Shown: positions 9,657 to 21,286, counted from the first letter of the stretch. The stretch: 64,000 nucleotides of DNA from Merluccius polli (GCA_030340625.1 JAOPHQ010002298.1:124001-188000), one strand, 5' to 3'. Notes: a model not told the origin generated them from the sequence alone. Numbers and translations: made by a program.

Positions 9657-12440
9657 AAGATCTGTCTGACCAGATTTTGAAGCTAGACAACCAATATGTC
9701 TCAGCACCCACTGCTGAACTCTACCGACAACGGATTCGTCTACAGACAGAGTTTGATTTAGCTTCCACTTCAAAAGCGGAACAGTTGTTATTGAAATCTC
9801 GACATACATTTTATGAGTTTGGCGACAAGGCAGGCAAGCTTCTCGCTCACCAAGCCCGCCAGGCTGCCGCCTCGCACCAGATTATCCAAGTTAAGACCAC
9901 CTCGGGTGTGGTAACCACAGACCACAAGGAGATCAATGATTCTTTTGTGTCATTTTATACCAATCTATACACTTCCGATTGTGACAATAGCGCTTCCGAT
10001 TCTTTTTTTTACAATTTGACACTGCCATCCCTTGTTGACTCTCAGAAAAGTGACCTGGTCCGGGGGATTTCCCAGATTGCATACTTAAAATGGAATCTGA
10101 AATTTCCTTTAACGTCAGAGGGGAACTCTGACGTCAGTGGAGTTTTTTAAAACATTTGCCAAGGATTTATCCCCATTAATGCTGTCTATGTTTAATGAAT
10201 CATATTCATCTGGTCATCTCCCTGAAACCTTGAATCAGGCCTTTATTTGTCTCCTACACAAAAAGGGCAAAGATCCTTTGTGTTGTCAGTCTTACAGACC
10301 AATTTCCCTTTTAAATTTAGATTATAAAATCCTGGCCAAGACTCTCGCTAGGCGGCTCGAAAACGTTCTCCCGGATTTGGTGCTGTCTGACCAAACCGGA
10401 TTTATTCGTAGCAGACACTCATTTTCTAATATTCGGAGGCTTTTTGATATTATTTACACTCCCACCCGGTCTGAAGTCCCTGAATGTGTAATAAGCTTAG
10501 ATGCAGAGAAAGCTTTCGACCGGGTGGAGTGGGAATATTTATTCATGGCAATGAGGAAATTTGGCTTTGGCAAGGATTTCATTTCTTGGGTTGAACTGTT
10601 ATATGCCTCTCCCTTAGCTTCCGTTAATACAAATAATTTACAATCAAAATATTTTGCACTATATAGAGGCACGAGACAGGGTTGCCCACTGAGCCCTCTT
10701 CTATTTGCCTTGGCAATAGAACCCTTTGCTGCTTCCCTACGTCAGTGCCAGGCAATTGAGGGGATAACCCGAGGGAATACTACACACAAACTTTCTCTGT
10801 ACGCCGATGATCTTCTTCTGTATATTGCTGACCCAGTCTCATCATTGCCGCATGTTCTGTCAACATTAGAACAATTTGGAAAGTTTTCAGGTTACAAATT
10901 GAATTTACAAAAAAGCAAATTCTATCCCATTAATTCATCAGCTCTAAATATACCTTCTGCTGTTTTTCCATTCAAGAGAGCGCCCTCTCATTTTACATAC
11001 CTTGGGGTAGTGGTACCACGCTCCTTCCATAAGCTATATAAACTCAATTTTACACCATTACTCGATCGGTGCAAGCAGGATATATGTCGGTGGCGTGCAT
11101 TGCCTCTTTCGTTGGCTGGCCGGATTAATCTAATAAAGATGAACATCCTCCCCAGGTTTCTTTACTTATTTCAATGTATTCCGATTTTTATTCCAAAGAA
11201 ACATTTTTTGACAATGGATCAAGTCTTAAGTGCTTTCATATGGGATGGTAAGATCCCTCGTATTCGTAAATCTTTTTTACAAAGACCGAAAAAATTGGGA
11301 GGGATGGCAATGCCTAATTTCCTTTATTATTACTGGGCTAGCAATATACAAAAGGTTATGATATGGGCTAAGTGTGGTCCCGGTGTGGAAGCTCCTGCTT
11401 GGGTTGAATTGGAATCTTTGAGAACCCCGTAGTTGCCCATACCATAAAGATCTGGGTTCAATTTCGGAAACATTTTGGATTGCAAAGCGCTTCACTACAG
11501 GCTCCTATCCTTTCAAACCATCTTTTCACCCCCTCCATGTCAGATCTGGCGTTCCGGGCCTGGCATGGCAATGGAATTAAGCTTGTTCAAGATTTATATC
11601 TAAACAAGATATTTGCGTCCTTTAGGCAACTTTCAGAGAAGTACTTATTGCCCCGTTCCCATATGTTTCGGTATCTGCAGATTAGACACTTTGTTCAAAG
11701 TGGTTATCATCCCTTCCCTGCTAAACCACCAAACACACCTATTGATATCCTTTTAGCAGTGGACACTGATCTCAAGGGCGCCATCTCCTGGATTTATGGG
11801 ATAATTGATGCTATCAATCCTCAAACTCTGATAAATTTAAAATTGATTTGGGAACATGATTTAGGTTTGTCATTTGAAGATGATCAGTGGGCTTTAATCC
11901 TCCTCATCTCCCTGTGCCAGGCACGGTCTAATTCAGTTTAAGATACTTCATCGTCTTCACCTCACTAAAGAGAAACTAGCAAAGATATATCCAAACACCG
12001 ATCTCACGTGTGAGCGATGTAAATCTTCTACCGCCACCTGGTTACATATGTTTTGGTCATGCCAGCGGCTTCTGACGTTTTGGGAAAAGATCTTTGGCTC
12101 TCTTAGCGACATTTACAGTATTAAAATTAGTCCTCAACCCATCATTGCTCTTTTTGGGGTGATGCCCAGAGATACAACATGGCCGGCTGGGTTGCATGAT
12201 GTGGTTGCATTTACAACTTTGCTAGCTCGCCGCCTTATACTTCTCAACTGGAAGAGACCAGTCCCACCATCTCATACTAGATGGCTAAAAGAGATCATGT
12301 TCTATTTAAAGCTTGAAAAGATCAAATTCACATTGAGGGGAGCTGCAAATAAATTTGAAAAAGTATGGATGCCTTTTCTCACGTATTTTGACAACATTAC
12401 CCAAATTACAGACTGGGTGGATTCGTAATGTATAGAGTAG
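9657..12440 (+). pseudogene. L1 ORF2 reverse transcriptase and C-terminal region, broken
   Basis: This is the reverse transcriptase for target-primed reverse transcription. The linker ORF occupies 9572-10150. The RT palm and fingers lie in 10137-11432, with SYRPISLLNLDYKILAKTL, DQTGFIRSRHS, VISLDAEKAFDRVEW (catalytic Asp), GTRQGCPLSPLLFALAIEP and LSLYADDLLLY (catalytic YADD). The thumb and C-terminal parts follow at 11480-11941 and 12048-12428, the latter with a Cys/His segment near 12018-12062. There is a deletion or frame change near 10075-10140, just before FFKTFAKDLSP, and stops near 11430 and 11940. About 3.7 kb of ORF2 is recognisable. Confidence 0.88.
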
Positions 12441-12546
12441 TGCCATGAGTGTGTATCCCTTGTCAGAAAGAGTGGTTTCAATTTTATTTTATTTATTATT
12501 ATTATTATTATTATTGTTATTATTATTATTATTATTATTTATTATA

Positions 12547-12579
<33 letters not shown>

Positions 12580-12868
12580 TGGTATTTCAGTATTTACTTA
12601 TTGTATTATTACTTTTGTTATACTTATATATTCCTGTGCTATTACAATTATTACTATTGTACTTTTTTAAAAATTATTATTATTATTAGAATCATTATTA
12701 TTATTATTTTTGTAATTTTTTTGGGATGTTATTTATATGCATTTAATTGTACATCAAGAGGGGGGGGTGGGGTGGGGAGATATTGATATATTTCAAGGTT
12801 GATTTTGTAATAGTTTTTATAATGTAAAAACTCAATAAAAAGAAGTTTTAAAAAAACCAAAAAACAGT
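12441..12868 (+). repeat. L1 3' UTR with (TTA)n, (TA)n and A-rich tail
   Basis: Simple (TTA)n runs lie at about 12490-12545 and 12670-12715. (TA)n lies at 12544-12570 followed by T8. A G-rich block is near 12760-12778. AATAAA at 12833 and an A-rich end at 12846-12868 complete the L1. No gene. Confidence 0.8.
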
Positions 12869-13557
12869 CTGCTCATTTTCTTTTGTTACCTCAGACATTT
12901 TAATGCTACGATGATAGCCGTGATTGTATGAACTGACAAAGTCTTGCAGAATGTCGACATAACGTCTGGAGTTGTTGGCTGTTAAATATCTCCACATTTT
13001 GGTTTTCAGAGTCCTGTTGAAACGCTCGACAATACATGCTTTAGTCTCGTTGGTTGTGGTAAAATGTAGCATTTTATATTCTTTGACTAATGCTTTAAAT
13101 TCCCTGTTTAAGAATTCCGTCCCTTTATCCGTCTGTAATTTCCGAGGTTTTCTACCCTCATCTAGAATATCTTTAAACGCCTCTGTAACACATCTACCGC
13201 TTTTATTTTTCAGACAACACACCCAAGCATATTTTGAAAACATATCGATACACGTTAATAAATAACGTACCCCATCATTTTCTGAGGAATAAGACGACAT
13301 ATCCACTAGATCTGCCAATCTATTTTGTTTACTAAAATCCTATTTCTCTTAAAATGTATGGGTGCCATTTTGTGAAGAGTGTAAACATCTTGTTTTAAAA
13401 GCCAATTTTCTATATCAGAATCACTGCAACGAACACCTGTATTTTCAAACACTGCCTGTTTAAGCCTTTGTATACCGCCATATCCTCCTGCGTTCTTTGG
13501 GTCATAGTATATCTTTTTCATAACTTTCTCCATCACTGTCGTCATAAGAATGAACAC
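12869..13557 (-). pseudogene. Polinton/Maverick integrase
   Basis: This is a retroviral-like DDE integrase of the Polinton (Maverick/adintovirus) type. The N-terminal part at 13557-13306 has IYYDPKNAGGYGGIQRLKQA and VYTLHKMAPIHFKRNRI. The catalytic core at 13318-12869 has ADLVDMSSYS (first Asp), KLQTDKGTEFLNREF (second Asp) and ETKACIVERFNRTLKTKMWR (Glu). The two parts are in different frames at about 13310-13320, where a few bases are missing around the TGGCAG codons. The C-terminus is cut by the L1 tail after SEVTKENEQ. All three acidic residues are retained. Confidence 0.85.
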
Positions 13558-13777
13558 TCATTGTCTGCGTTTAGAGATTTTCATTTGACACATCGGACAG
13601 GGTTTTTTCATGTAAAACAACCATACATATTTTAAGAAGAAGCGTATTTTAAAAACTCAAAACAGGTGTCAGGATTTTTACAAAGGAGTAATGTCACGAT
13701 ATCGTACATAACATTTTTAACATTCACATACTGTTTCCTGTTTAACATTGCAGCACATAAATCTATGCTATAGGTAC

Positions 13778-14294
13778 TAGTGGTGTGCGATACTGCATAT
13801 TTTGGTATCGATCCGATACCCAATAAATACGGGCCAGTATTGCCGATATCGATACCGATACCGATACTTTTCAATAAATAAGGTGGATGCGTCATTGAAT
13901 TGCTAAATCTCAATTAATTTTCATGACCTTAAGTGTTTTTGTGATGTTTCCTTTTTTATTATTAAATAGTTAAAACCTAGGACAGAATGAGAACAAAGTT
14001 TATAATTAAATAGAAAATGCTTTATTATCAAGTGTTTTGCTTTGCGTCACGTGACTCGCGTGACGGCGCAACATCTAAACACAAGAGGGGGGGGGGGAGC
14101 AAAGTGTGCCTGCTCTGTGCTGACATAGGAGCGGCGAGTCCGGTGACCTGGCTGTTTCCTCTTTGCCGAAACCGCAGCATTGCAAACAAGAGCCTTAAAG
14201 TAAAGAATCGATCCCAACAGGCTAGTATCGATCCGATACCGATACCGACTTGGTATCGATACTATCGATATTTGGATCGATCCGCCCACCACTA
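13778..14294 (+). mobile_element. non-autonomous hAT (TAGTGGTG-type ends)
   Basis: It begins TAGTGGTGTGCGATAC and ends GATCCGCCCACCACTA. The target duplication ATAGGTAC lies at 13770-13777 and 14295-14302. Near both ends are runs of ATCGATACCGATACCG palindromes. There is a poly(G) run near 14087-14097 and no coding capacity. Confidence 0.92.
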
Positions 14295-15323
14295 ATAGGT
14301 ACAGAATGCGGCTACATGACCGCTGTGAAATTCGTCATTGTTTAAAGGAAAACATTTTAAAACGTTAGCAAGAATAGATTTTATGTAAAAGTCCTTATCG
14401 TATGAAGTCAGTTTGTTGAAATCGTTAACAAGATTGTATTTCACATCTACATATTTGACAGCAGCTGCATGCACCTTTGAATACCAGTCATCTGCCTGTT
14501 GTCTAACACAGTCTTTTTGTATTTTAAATTCTGGAACCTTTACAACTTTATCAACAGCATCACACAACAAGGTATTCAATTTGTACATAGTGTACTGCAT
14601 CTTCACATAGTTTATCGCACTAGAGACGTTCCCCATTATCAAGGATGTTTTCCACTCCAAATCTTCAGAGATTCTTGAACCACAGTATTCAGTTTCTCGC
14701 CCCCGCTTGTTAACTCTTTCAGGCTTCTACTGAGAAACGGTGTCAGCAGCCACTTCATCAAAACATCTTCCGCAATGTCTTGTGTGTTAGGCGATGGCAG
14801 CCCGAGACAATATAATACAAATGATTTCGCAGTTGCATAATTATGGTTAATAATCTCCCTTTTAATTTCTTCCACATGCCCTTCAAGACAAAGTCAGGGG
14901 AGTATATCAAAGCATGAACGACAATGTTCTCTGTACAGATCATCCAGATATATATAATATACACAGTCTCTTACAGCGTTTTTCTGAAAAAAATGCATGT
15001 AGATAGTAGGGATGAGCGAGTACAGCATTATCTGTATCTGTATCTGTTAACCATATGAATTATCTGTATCTGTATCTGTACTCGGAGTGGGCAGGGCCTA
15101 ACCAGGAAGTGGGCGGGATTTAACCCGGAAATGGGTCGGGTTGTCTTGAAATGAGCGAGGTTTTAACCGGTATGTTATTTTAAGCATGCAATTGATATGG
15201 GTTGATCAGACATTGTTATTTATTGCTGATTAGAAAACTATTTAGCATCATCATTGAAAAAAAAACAAAAAAAACTCTGACGACCGGCAGGGAGAGGGAG
15301 AGAGAGAGAGTGTGTGTGTGCAG

Positions 15324-15436
15324 CAGGGGTTGAAACTAAAATTTTGGCTTACCAGACAACTGGCGAGTAGATGACAATTTTTACTAGACAAACAGATTTT
15401 TTACCAGACAAAAATAGGGGCGCTGCGCGATTGTTG

Positions 15437-15467
<31 letters not shown>

Positions 15468-16599
15468 CGATTGTTGCGATTGTTGACCGGGGGGGGGGGT
15501 GCTGACTGAGTAGTGATGGATTTCATGATTCGTTTGCGCGAATCAGTTCGCGTCGTTCAGTTCGCCATAAAGAGTCGTTTGTTCGTTCGTTCGTTCAGTC
15601 GTGTTTCCGGTAGCGGTGAATCATTCACTGAGTCGTTCAGACTCAGCTCCTCCCTCCGCCCCTCGTTCTCATTCGCGAACGGCGAATGCCAGCCGAGTCG
15701 AATGCAGTTAAGTTACCATTCAGAGATCAAGTTACAGTTCAACTCCGACAAACCAACTGGGGGAGGTGATGGTGTTAATAAATGTGTGAATAATAGCAAA
15801 TACAACATTGTGTCTGGTTGAATATGTTAACATATGTATTTAATTTGAGTTCAACAGATTTATTTAATGTATGCATGACATGTCAGGATCAAAATGCCCC
15901 ATTCCCCCAATTCAAGGTAAAGTTAGACAAACCAAACGCAGCGGGATGCGGGGGGGGGCGTAGTAGATTATTGGATGTTTAATATATCAGCAAGATAATA
16001 GACTTGATTTAGCAATGATGAGTTTTAAAGTTAATGATGTACAGTTGTGTTTATTCTGGGCATATTTTATTTACTATTGTGAAGATGGCCATTGGCCACC
16101 CCCACTCAAGACCAAGATCCACCAAGGTGGGGGTCCCAGCTGGGTCGCGTGCAACGAGACAGATTGACGAGACATTCAAATAGTTTATTAATCTGGCATG
16201 ACACAGAAAATACAAAGACAGCATGCATTTACCATTTCACTGATATTTAAATACGATTGGCTGGCTCTCGTGAGTCGTGACGTCTCAGTCCTCGAGTCAA
16301 TCACAGTCAGGGAACGACTCGCGACTCGCGAATCAGCGCCGGGAATCAGCAGCGCGTCAGAGTCTGAGCGATTGTTGACCTGGGGGGGGGGGAAGCGGGG
16401 GGGAGCTGCACGATTGTAGACGGCGGTGGGTGCTGCACGGTCGGGTCCGCGGCTAGCGGGTCCGTTGCTGGCGGGTCCGCGGCAATCGCGCCAAATTTTT
16501 AGATTACTCGCCAGAGTGGCGAGTGGTCTTCATAAATTACTCGACAAATACAAAAATTACTCGCATTTGGCGAGTAAAACAGCCTTATTTCAACCCCTG
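15324..16599 (+). mobile_element. hAT MITE with CAGGGGTTGAAA ends
   Basis: It begins CAGGGGTTGAAACTAAAA and ends CTTATTTCAACCCCTG. The flanks GTGTGCAG and TGTGCATG match only partly; the site is a (TG)n run, where a duplication is hard to read. The inner arms contain ACTCGCCA/TGGCGAGT inverted repeats. A poly(G) run of roughly 38 bases lies at 15431-15467 beside GCGATTGTTGAC motifs. Confidence 0.75.
15511..16362 (+). mobile_element. TTCG-rich non-autonomous hAT, copy B, 3' truncated
   Basis: It starts TAGTGATGGATTTCATG and follows copy A through the GGCGTAGTAGATTATTGG middle. It stops after CAGCGCGTCAGAG, lacking the last roughly 110 bases of the family. The sequence then passes straight into GCGATTGTTGACC-poly(G). 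No target duplication survives on the right. Confidence 0.82.
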
Positions 16600-17453
16600 T
16601 GTGCATGTGTAGCTTGATTTCCAATATTTATACCACTACTAGCTTTATTTTTTCACGAAATACAGCAAGAAAGTGTCGGACACCGTGCGTGAAGTAAAAA
16701 AAAACTGGTTAGAGCCAGGCAGCCAGATGACGGTTAAAAAAAGAAAAAGAAAAAAAAATCTCCGACAGGCAGAGACGCAACGCGAGTCGGCACCACGTCT
16801 GAACGAACCCACGTTTACCAGAACTCTACTGTTTCATAAGTAAGTACCAACCTAAGTAATAACAAACCTGAAGCTGAAGAAACCCTAAACATTAACGGAA
16901 AACGACCCGCGAACCTGAGTGACTGAGGGGGAGACAGAGAGCTGTTCCGTGTGTGAGTGATCAGAGCGGGACACAACACATCTGCATTGTGTAGGGGAGG
17001 GGCGCTGTAGCCTATCACAGGACGCTGACACAGTCAGCTACCCAATGAGGATTTTCATTCATCCGAGCACAGATATTGACTCGTATTACTCGTATAATAC
17101 TCATACTCGGCAAAAGTGCTTTATCCGTACCGGATACTCGTTTCAGGCGAGTATCCGGCTCAACTCTAGTAGATAGTATCCTATTATTACCACTATAACA
17201 TCATAAACGGTGGGTTCGCGTGCCGTGTCGGTTTTAAAGTAGTCCAGTTCAAGTTGTGATTGATTGCTCACGTCTTCAGAGAAGTCCTCTTCAGGAGTAA
17301 GAAATGTTAGGTCCACCCACGAGTAGTCATGGCGTTGATTTGTATTACAATTAGACACCTCCGCATCAGACGACACATTACCTGTACAAACATATATGCT
17401 ATGCATTATTATCACAATGTACTAGTATGTCTACATTCTTTACAATGTTTATA

Positions 17454-18152
17454 TCAATGGGGACATTCATTTTCTTTATCATCATCATAATTCTCATTAA
17501 AAATCTTTGTTTTGAGGTCGTCGTAGGACTTGTACACTTTATACCATCTGAACAAAGTATCAATCCGTTCAAAAATGTCTAACGCTTTCCCCCATTCGCT
17601 CCACTTCGCTCGTAAGGGGGCAGAGCTTGCCTTCATGTGGAGTACCCTTTCGGGCCTAACAGTGTTATCCATACATTGTCTGAAAAATATGTATGATTCA
17701 GGATCGTAGACCTCCAAGTCTGTTTCCACACGATAGGTCTCTCCATATATTGATCCATTCCATTGAACAGCATACACTCCTTTCGAGTTGTTCAACTCTT
17801 TACAAATTTTGTTTCTGAAATGAGCCCAGTCTTTGGCATGAAATCGAATGTGTGGTGTTACTCCTTGCTGGAACATTTCATCAGCTTCTCTTGTGTAGAG
17901 GTAAACAGCGCCTTGATTGAACAAGTACCCCGAAACCCTACAGTCTGGCACATCCCACTCATACAAAGGGAACCTTTGTATGAGTGGGATGTAGGAGTGA
18001 TCCAAAAAATGAGCTACATGCATAGGTGCCAATCTTTTCCTATTAGGCACCATGATCAGTTGAGCGTCGTCAATATTTATGCGACGTTTTGGAGTAGAGA
18101 CATCAAAATGGGTACCTGCATTAGCCATGTGTAGATGGAATTCTTCTTGCAT
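17454..18152 (-). CDS. uncharacterised 232-codon ORF in the Polinton-like segment
   Basis: Not recognised. This is an intact ORF of 232 codons from MQEEFHLHMANAG to DDDKENECPH. It has a basic patch (STPKRRINIDD), an aromatic-rich middle (YGETYRVETDLEVYDPESY) and an acidic C-terminus. There are no membrane segments and no obvious Cys/His finger. A second Met (MANAG) lies 9 codons in and could be the real start. The 19-bp perfect hairpin at 17951-17991 lies inside the frame and encodes the SYIPLIQRFPLYEWDV region. Same strand and spacing as the other ORFs upstream of the integrase. Its intactness among decayed neighbours is notable. Confidence 0.55.
   Translation of the reverse strand: MQEEFHLHMANAGTHFDVSTPKRRINIDDAQLIMVPNRKRLAPMHVAHFLDHSYIPLIQRFPLYEWDVPDCRVSGYLFNQGAVYLYTREADEMFQQGVTPHIRFHAKDWAHFRNKICKELNNSKGVYAVQWNGSIYGETYRVETDLEVYDPESYIFFRQCMDNTVRPERVLHMKASSAPLRAKWSEWGKALDIFERIDTLFRWYKVYKSYDDLKTKIFNENYDDDKENECPH
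17951..17991. repeat. perfect 19-bp hairpin with 3-nt loop
   Basis: The left arm CATCCCACTCATACAAAGG is followed by GAA and then the exact reverse complement. It lies inside the 232-codon ORF without disrupting the frame. Confidence 0.95.
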
Positions 18153-18294
18153 ATCCTCCCAACTTTTTCAAGACCTTGATTTGCGAGTCTGTCCAGTCCA
18201 ATAGTTCAGGTGATTCTTTAGCAGCAGGATGTGCACTAGAAAAAAGATTCCTGCGGGCCTGGGGTTGATTCCGGTTCTCCTTGCTGTTTTGGGG

Positions 18295-18614
18295 TCATGT
18301 TTCATCAAACAAATGTGTCTCTTCTAAAACAAGGAAAAAAACAAAACAAACAACCATTAATTACAGTGAATAAAGCATTACATGGACATGCCCAGAAAAT
18401 GTAGCTTCCTTACCTATGAAATGCGTGCTTTTTCTTGAATTGTTGTCAGAATCCTTAGATTCCTTAGGAGATTCATTGGTCTTCAATGCGTTCAATGCTG
18501 TTTTGGATGCACTTAAAATCAGAAAGAAATACATCAAATAAAGACAGAATACACCATAATAGAACGCTAAAAGACAAAAAAAGTTTTTTTGTTTAAAACT
18601 TACCAGAGAGACAT
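18295..18614 (-). CDS. small spliced ORF, about 46 codons, three exons
   Basis: Reading on the minus strand: exon 1 is 18614-18604 (MSL plus two bases, then GTAAGT), exon 2 is 18511-18414 (after ...TTTTAAG, ending before GTAAGG) and exon 3 is 18323-18295 (after CCTTGTTTTAG, ending in TGA). Phases agree across both introns, giving a Ser/Lys/Asn-rich protein beginning MSLCASKTALNALKTNESPK. A TATA box lies upstream at 22850-22841 once the intervening hAT is removed. The function is unknown. The clean splice signals are the only support, so a spurious call is possible. Confidence 0.35.
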
Positions 18615-20099
18615 TTTCGCAGAATGTAGATGTGTTCAGTCTTACGACAGCGACAACTAGCAAGGGCTTCACTAATGGTGAGTAGTGGTGGATTTCCTCG
18701 TTCGTTTGCGCGAATCAGTTCGCGTCGTTCAGTTCGCCATGAAGAGTCGTTCGTTCGTTCGTTCAGTCGTGTTTCCGGTAGCGGTGAATCATTCAGTCGT
18801 TCAGTCGTTCGGACTCAGCTCCGCCCCTCGTTCAGTAGTTCACTAGTTCAGTCGTTCAGACTCAGCTCCGCCCCTCGTTCAGTAGTTCACTAGTTCAGTC
18901 GTTCAGACTCAGCTCCGCCCCTCGTTCGCCCCTCGCATTCGCGAACGGCGAATGCATTCGCCGTTCGCGAATGCCAGCCGAGTCTGACCGACTCGGCGCC
19001 TCCCTCGTTCACAACATTCAAACCAGAGCTATAGAGAAAACAGAGTTGCGACACGCTTTGATGTCGCCGCCAGGGCTGTCACGTGGTTCATGTAAGCCTC
19101 AATAGTTCCAAACAAACCGCAAGCTGCCATAGCGGTCATTGGCTTGCATTGACAGAGTGAGCTATTGCATGGTAAATATCACAATAAAACACACGTTTTT
19201 GCGCTATTGCATATATGTTGGCGTCAATTATGCTTTTGAGCTGTAGTACTGCATTGATTACTTTTGAATAATAATAATAATAATACACTTTTGGCGGTAG
19301 AAGTTCGTGTTAGCTTGGTTAGGTGACTTACGTGAGTGATGCTAAATTTATAAGGTTGGTTGTTCTGTATTTGCACTTAGATAAACAAGTTACCATTTAA
19401 TTTGTACCATTATTATTATTGCACTCTTAGCACTTACCTGTTTTGTGAAATGTCAGCTTTTCCAAAGTACGTTTTATTAACCCTTTATTACCAAGTTTAG
19501 ACTAAAGGACATTTAGTTATTTTTGTAGGACATGCATCAGAACCATGGAGATTTTAAGATGGAGCCATGTATCAGATCTATCAAACAACCACTAATTATG
19601 CTTGAATATGATCAGTCAATATCTAACTCTACAAGCAACTATTCACACTTGCAATTTATGTTAGAGCTGATGGACTGGAATAAGTATGACTGGTACAAAA
19701 GTTGTTAAATAAACAAGATTTTTATTAAAGAATTATTGAAACAAGAACAATTGTGTGTGTGTTTGTGTGTGTACAAGAAAAAGAAATTAATAGGAATAAT
19801 AATAATAAATATATATTGTTATTGCCATACATAATGTAATATATAATAATTTATATTAATAAATAATAATAAGAACAACAAAAGAATAATAAGAACAAAC
19901 TAGAACAATAACAGCAGTGTATGTTAACAACCAAAAACCCTTAACAAAGTGGGGCAATGAAACCATAAACACACACAGATGGCTCTGGAGAAGGGGAAAG
20001 AATGTCCTCACTGTCCTGCCCTCTCTCGGTTCAAAATGGGGGAGTATGAAAAGGCCATCAGATTTCTCCAAGAGAGCATCCATCTTTTTCATGGCCTAA

Positions 20100-21151
20100 A
20101 GATAGGGGTAAAGAGCAGCTGGAAGCCGGTCCAGCAGGATTGGTTATGGCCACAACAACCATACTGCAGGTCCAGGAAGATCTGTTGAGCCAGGGTCACA
20201 AATTTGTCCTCACGAGCCGGTTCACGCAGGACTGCCTGGAAAACACATTTGGATGCATACGTCAGAGAAACCCCGTGCCAACACCTGTAGAGTAGAGTTC
20301 CACTATGCCCTACGGGCTGTCACTGTTGGACAGTTCCTGTCCACAGTGCATACGGGCTCTTACCTGATGACAGCTGTGACCACCTAGCAGACTTCCTGGA
20401 GACCAGAACCATTACCAGCAGTCCTGAAGGTCTGAGAGTGGAGCAGCTGGTCGACCTGACAACACCACCCACCTTCACAAAAACAGATTCCTGTGTTCTG
20501 TACCATCTGGCTGGATACATTGTGAAGGGTGTCTTCAGCTCCATACTCTGTGAGACATGCAAGCATGCACTTGTGCAAAATGCAGATGATGCACATGAGA
20601 ATGCTGTTCTGCTGCAGTTGAAAGAATTCAAACAGGGTGCACTTTATCGGCCATCTGATGAGGTCTTCACTGTCGTCCAGCACGTGGAGCAGCTGTTCCG
20701 TTCAAGGACAGATGATTCACTCATGGAGTGCACCAATGCTGTGGAACACCTGGAACAGGAGGCCATGCTTCTGGATAGCAGCCTTCCATCATGCCATGAT
20801 GTTAAAAGAAAAATCATCTGCAGATATGTCAGGCTGAGGTTGAGGATTGCGGCTACGTGCATCAGGGCTGCAAGGAGAGAAGACAAAAGTAAAGGTCACC
20901 TTGGCAGCAAGAGTCAGAATAAGAAGGCCAAGAAGGCTCAACCTCCTGCACCAAAGGCCATAATATCTAGGCCACTAACAAATACCTTCCTTATTGCCAT
21001 GGATGTATTTGGCCTCTCCATTCCATCTCAACCTCCCGCAACCACCAGCATCTCCCTGCAGCCATCAGTGAGACACCAGCAGCCTCCACTGCTAGCACCA
21101 GCCACTGCCAGCAGCAGACACCGCCAGCAAAGCTTTGTCCCTGTTGAATAA
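20100..21151 (+). pseudogene. P-element (THAP9-like) transposase, C-terminal part
   Basis: This is the C-terminal half of a P transposase (RNase H-like core with GTP-binding insertion). Frame one, about 20150-20395, contains FVLTSRFTQDCLENTFGCIR and TPVEFHYALRAVTVGQFL, the conserved LEN..FG.IR block that carries the last acidic catalytic residue. Frame two, about 20357-21151, continues with VLYHLAGYIVKGVFSSI and a C..C pair (LCETCKHAL), then a Lys-rich and Pro-rich tail. A small indel near 20362 shifts the frame. A third short frame at 19979-20186 (PHCPALSRFKMGEYEKAI) may be an upstream exon. It terminates at TAA 21149-21151 and is not functional. Confidence 0.82.
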
Positions 21152-21237
21152 ACAAACAAATTGTTGTTCTATTGTTGTTTTATCTGTGTCTAGTAAGATG
21201 ACATTGAGAGCTTTGAAAGACGCCTCTAAATAAAATG

Positions 21238-21238
<1 letters not shown>

Positions 21239-21286
<48 letters not shown>

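Larger units (their letters stand above)
5902..12868 (+). mobile_element. L1-type LINE, 5' truncated, with nested insertions
   Basis: This is a non-LTR retrotransposon of the L1/Tx1 group. It has ORF1 (coiled-coil plus RNA-binding), ORF2 (endonuclease, reverse transcriptase, C-terminal region) and a 3' UTR ending in AATAAA plus an A-rich tail near 12833-12868. The 5' end abuts the hAT end at 5901. A solo LTR with an internal hAT (6433-7979) interrupts ORF1. The tail joins directly onto Polinton integrase codons at about 12869, so the L1 inserted into that gene. Confidence 0.85.
15007..17168 (+). mobile_element. non-autonomous hAT (TAGGGATGAGCG-type) with nested elements
   Basis: It begins TAGGGATGAGCGAGTAC and ends ACTCGTTTCAGGCGAGTATC followed by CGGCTCAACTCTA. 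The target duplication GTAGATAG lies at 14999-15006 and 17169-17176. Subterminal repeats of ATCTGT on the left and ACTCGTAT on the right are typical of this family. It contains a second hAT (15324-16599), which contains a third (15511). No ORF of note. Confidence 0.9.
13632..17415 (-). pseudogene. uncharacterised ORF(s) next to Polinton integrase, split by two hATs
   Basis: Unrecognised. The coding pieces are 17415-17169, 15006-14303 and 13769-13632, ending at a stop just upstream of the integrase. The first hAT interrupts the piece around VYDVIVVIIGYYL; the second falls between HSGHVAAFC and SIDLCAAMLNRKQYV. With either hAT and one target-duplication copy removed, sequence resumes across each gap in one of the frames. 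There are frame changes near 14890 and 14640, so this may be one long gene or two overlapping ones. The predicted protein is largely helical, with a hydrophobic segment in the first piece and no motif I recognise. Context suggests a Polinton/adintovirus accessory gene. Confidence 0.4.

Noticed and set aside
15316..16607. Exact 8-bp target duplication for the CAGGGGTTGAAA hAT
   Set aside because: The flanks GTGTGCAG and TGTGCATG only partly agree, and the site is a (TG)n tract, so I do not claim it.
17763..18134. A 123-codon plus-strand ORF
   Set aside because: It lies opposite the longer 232-codon minus-strand ORF and mirrors it through the hairpin; the minus strand agrees with its neighbours.
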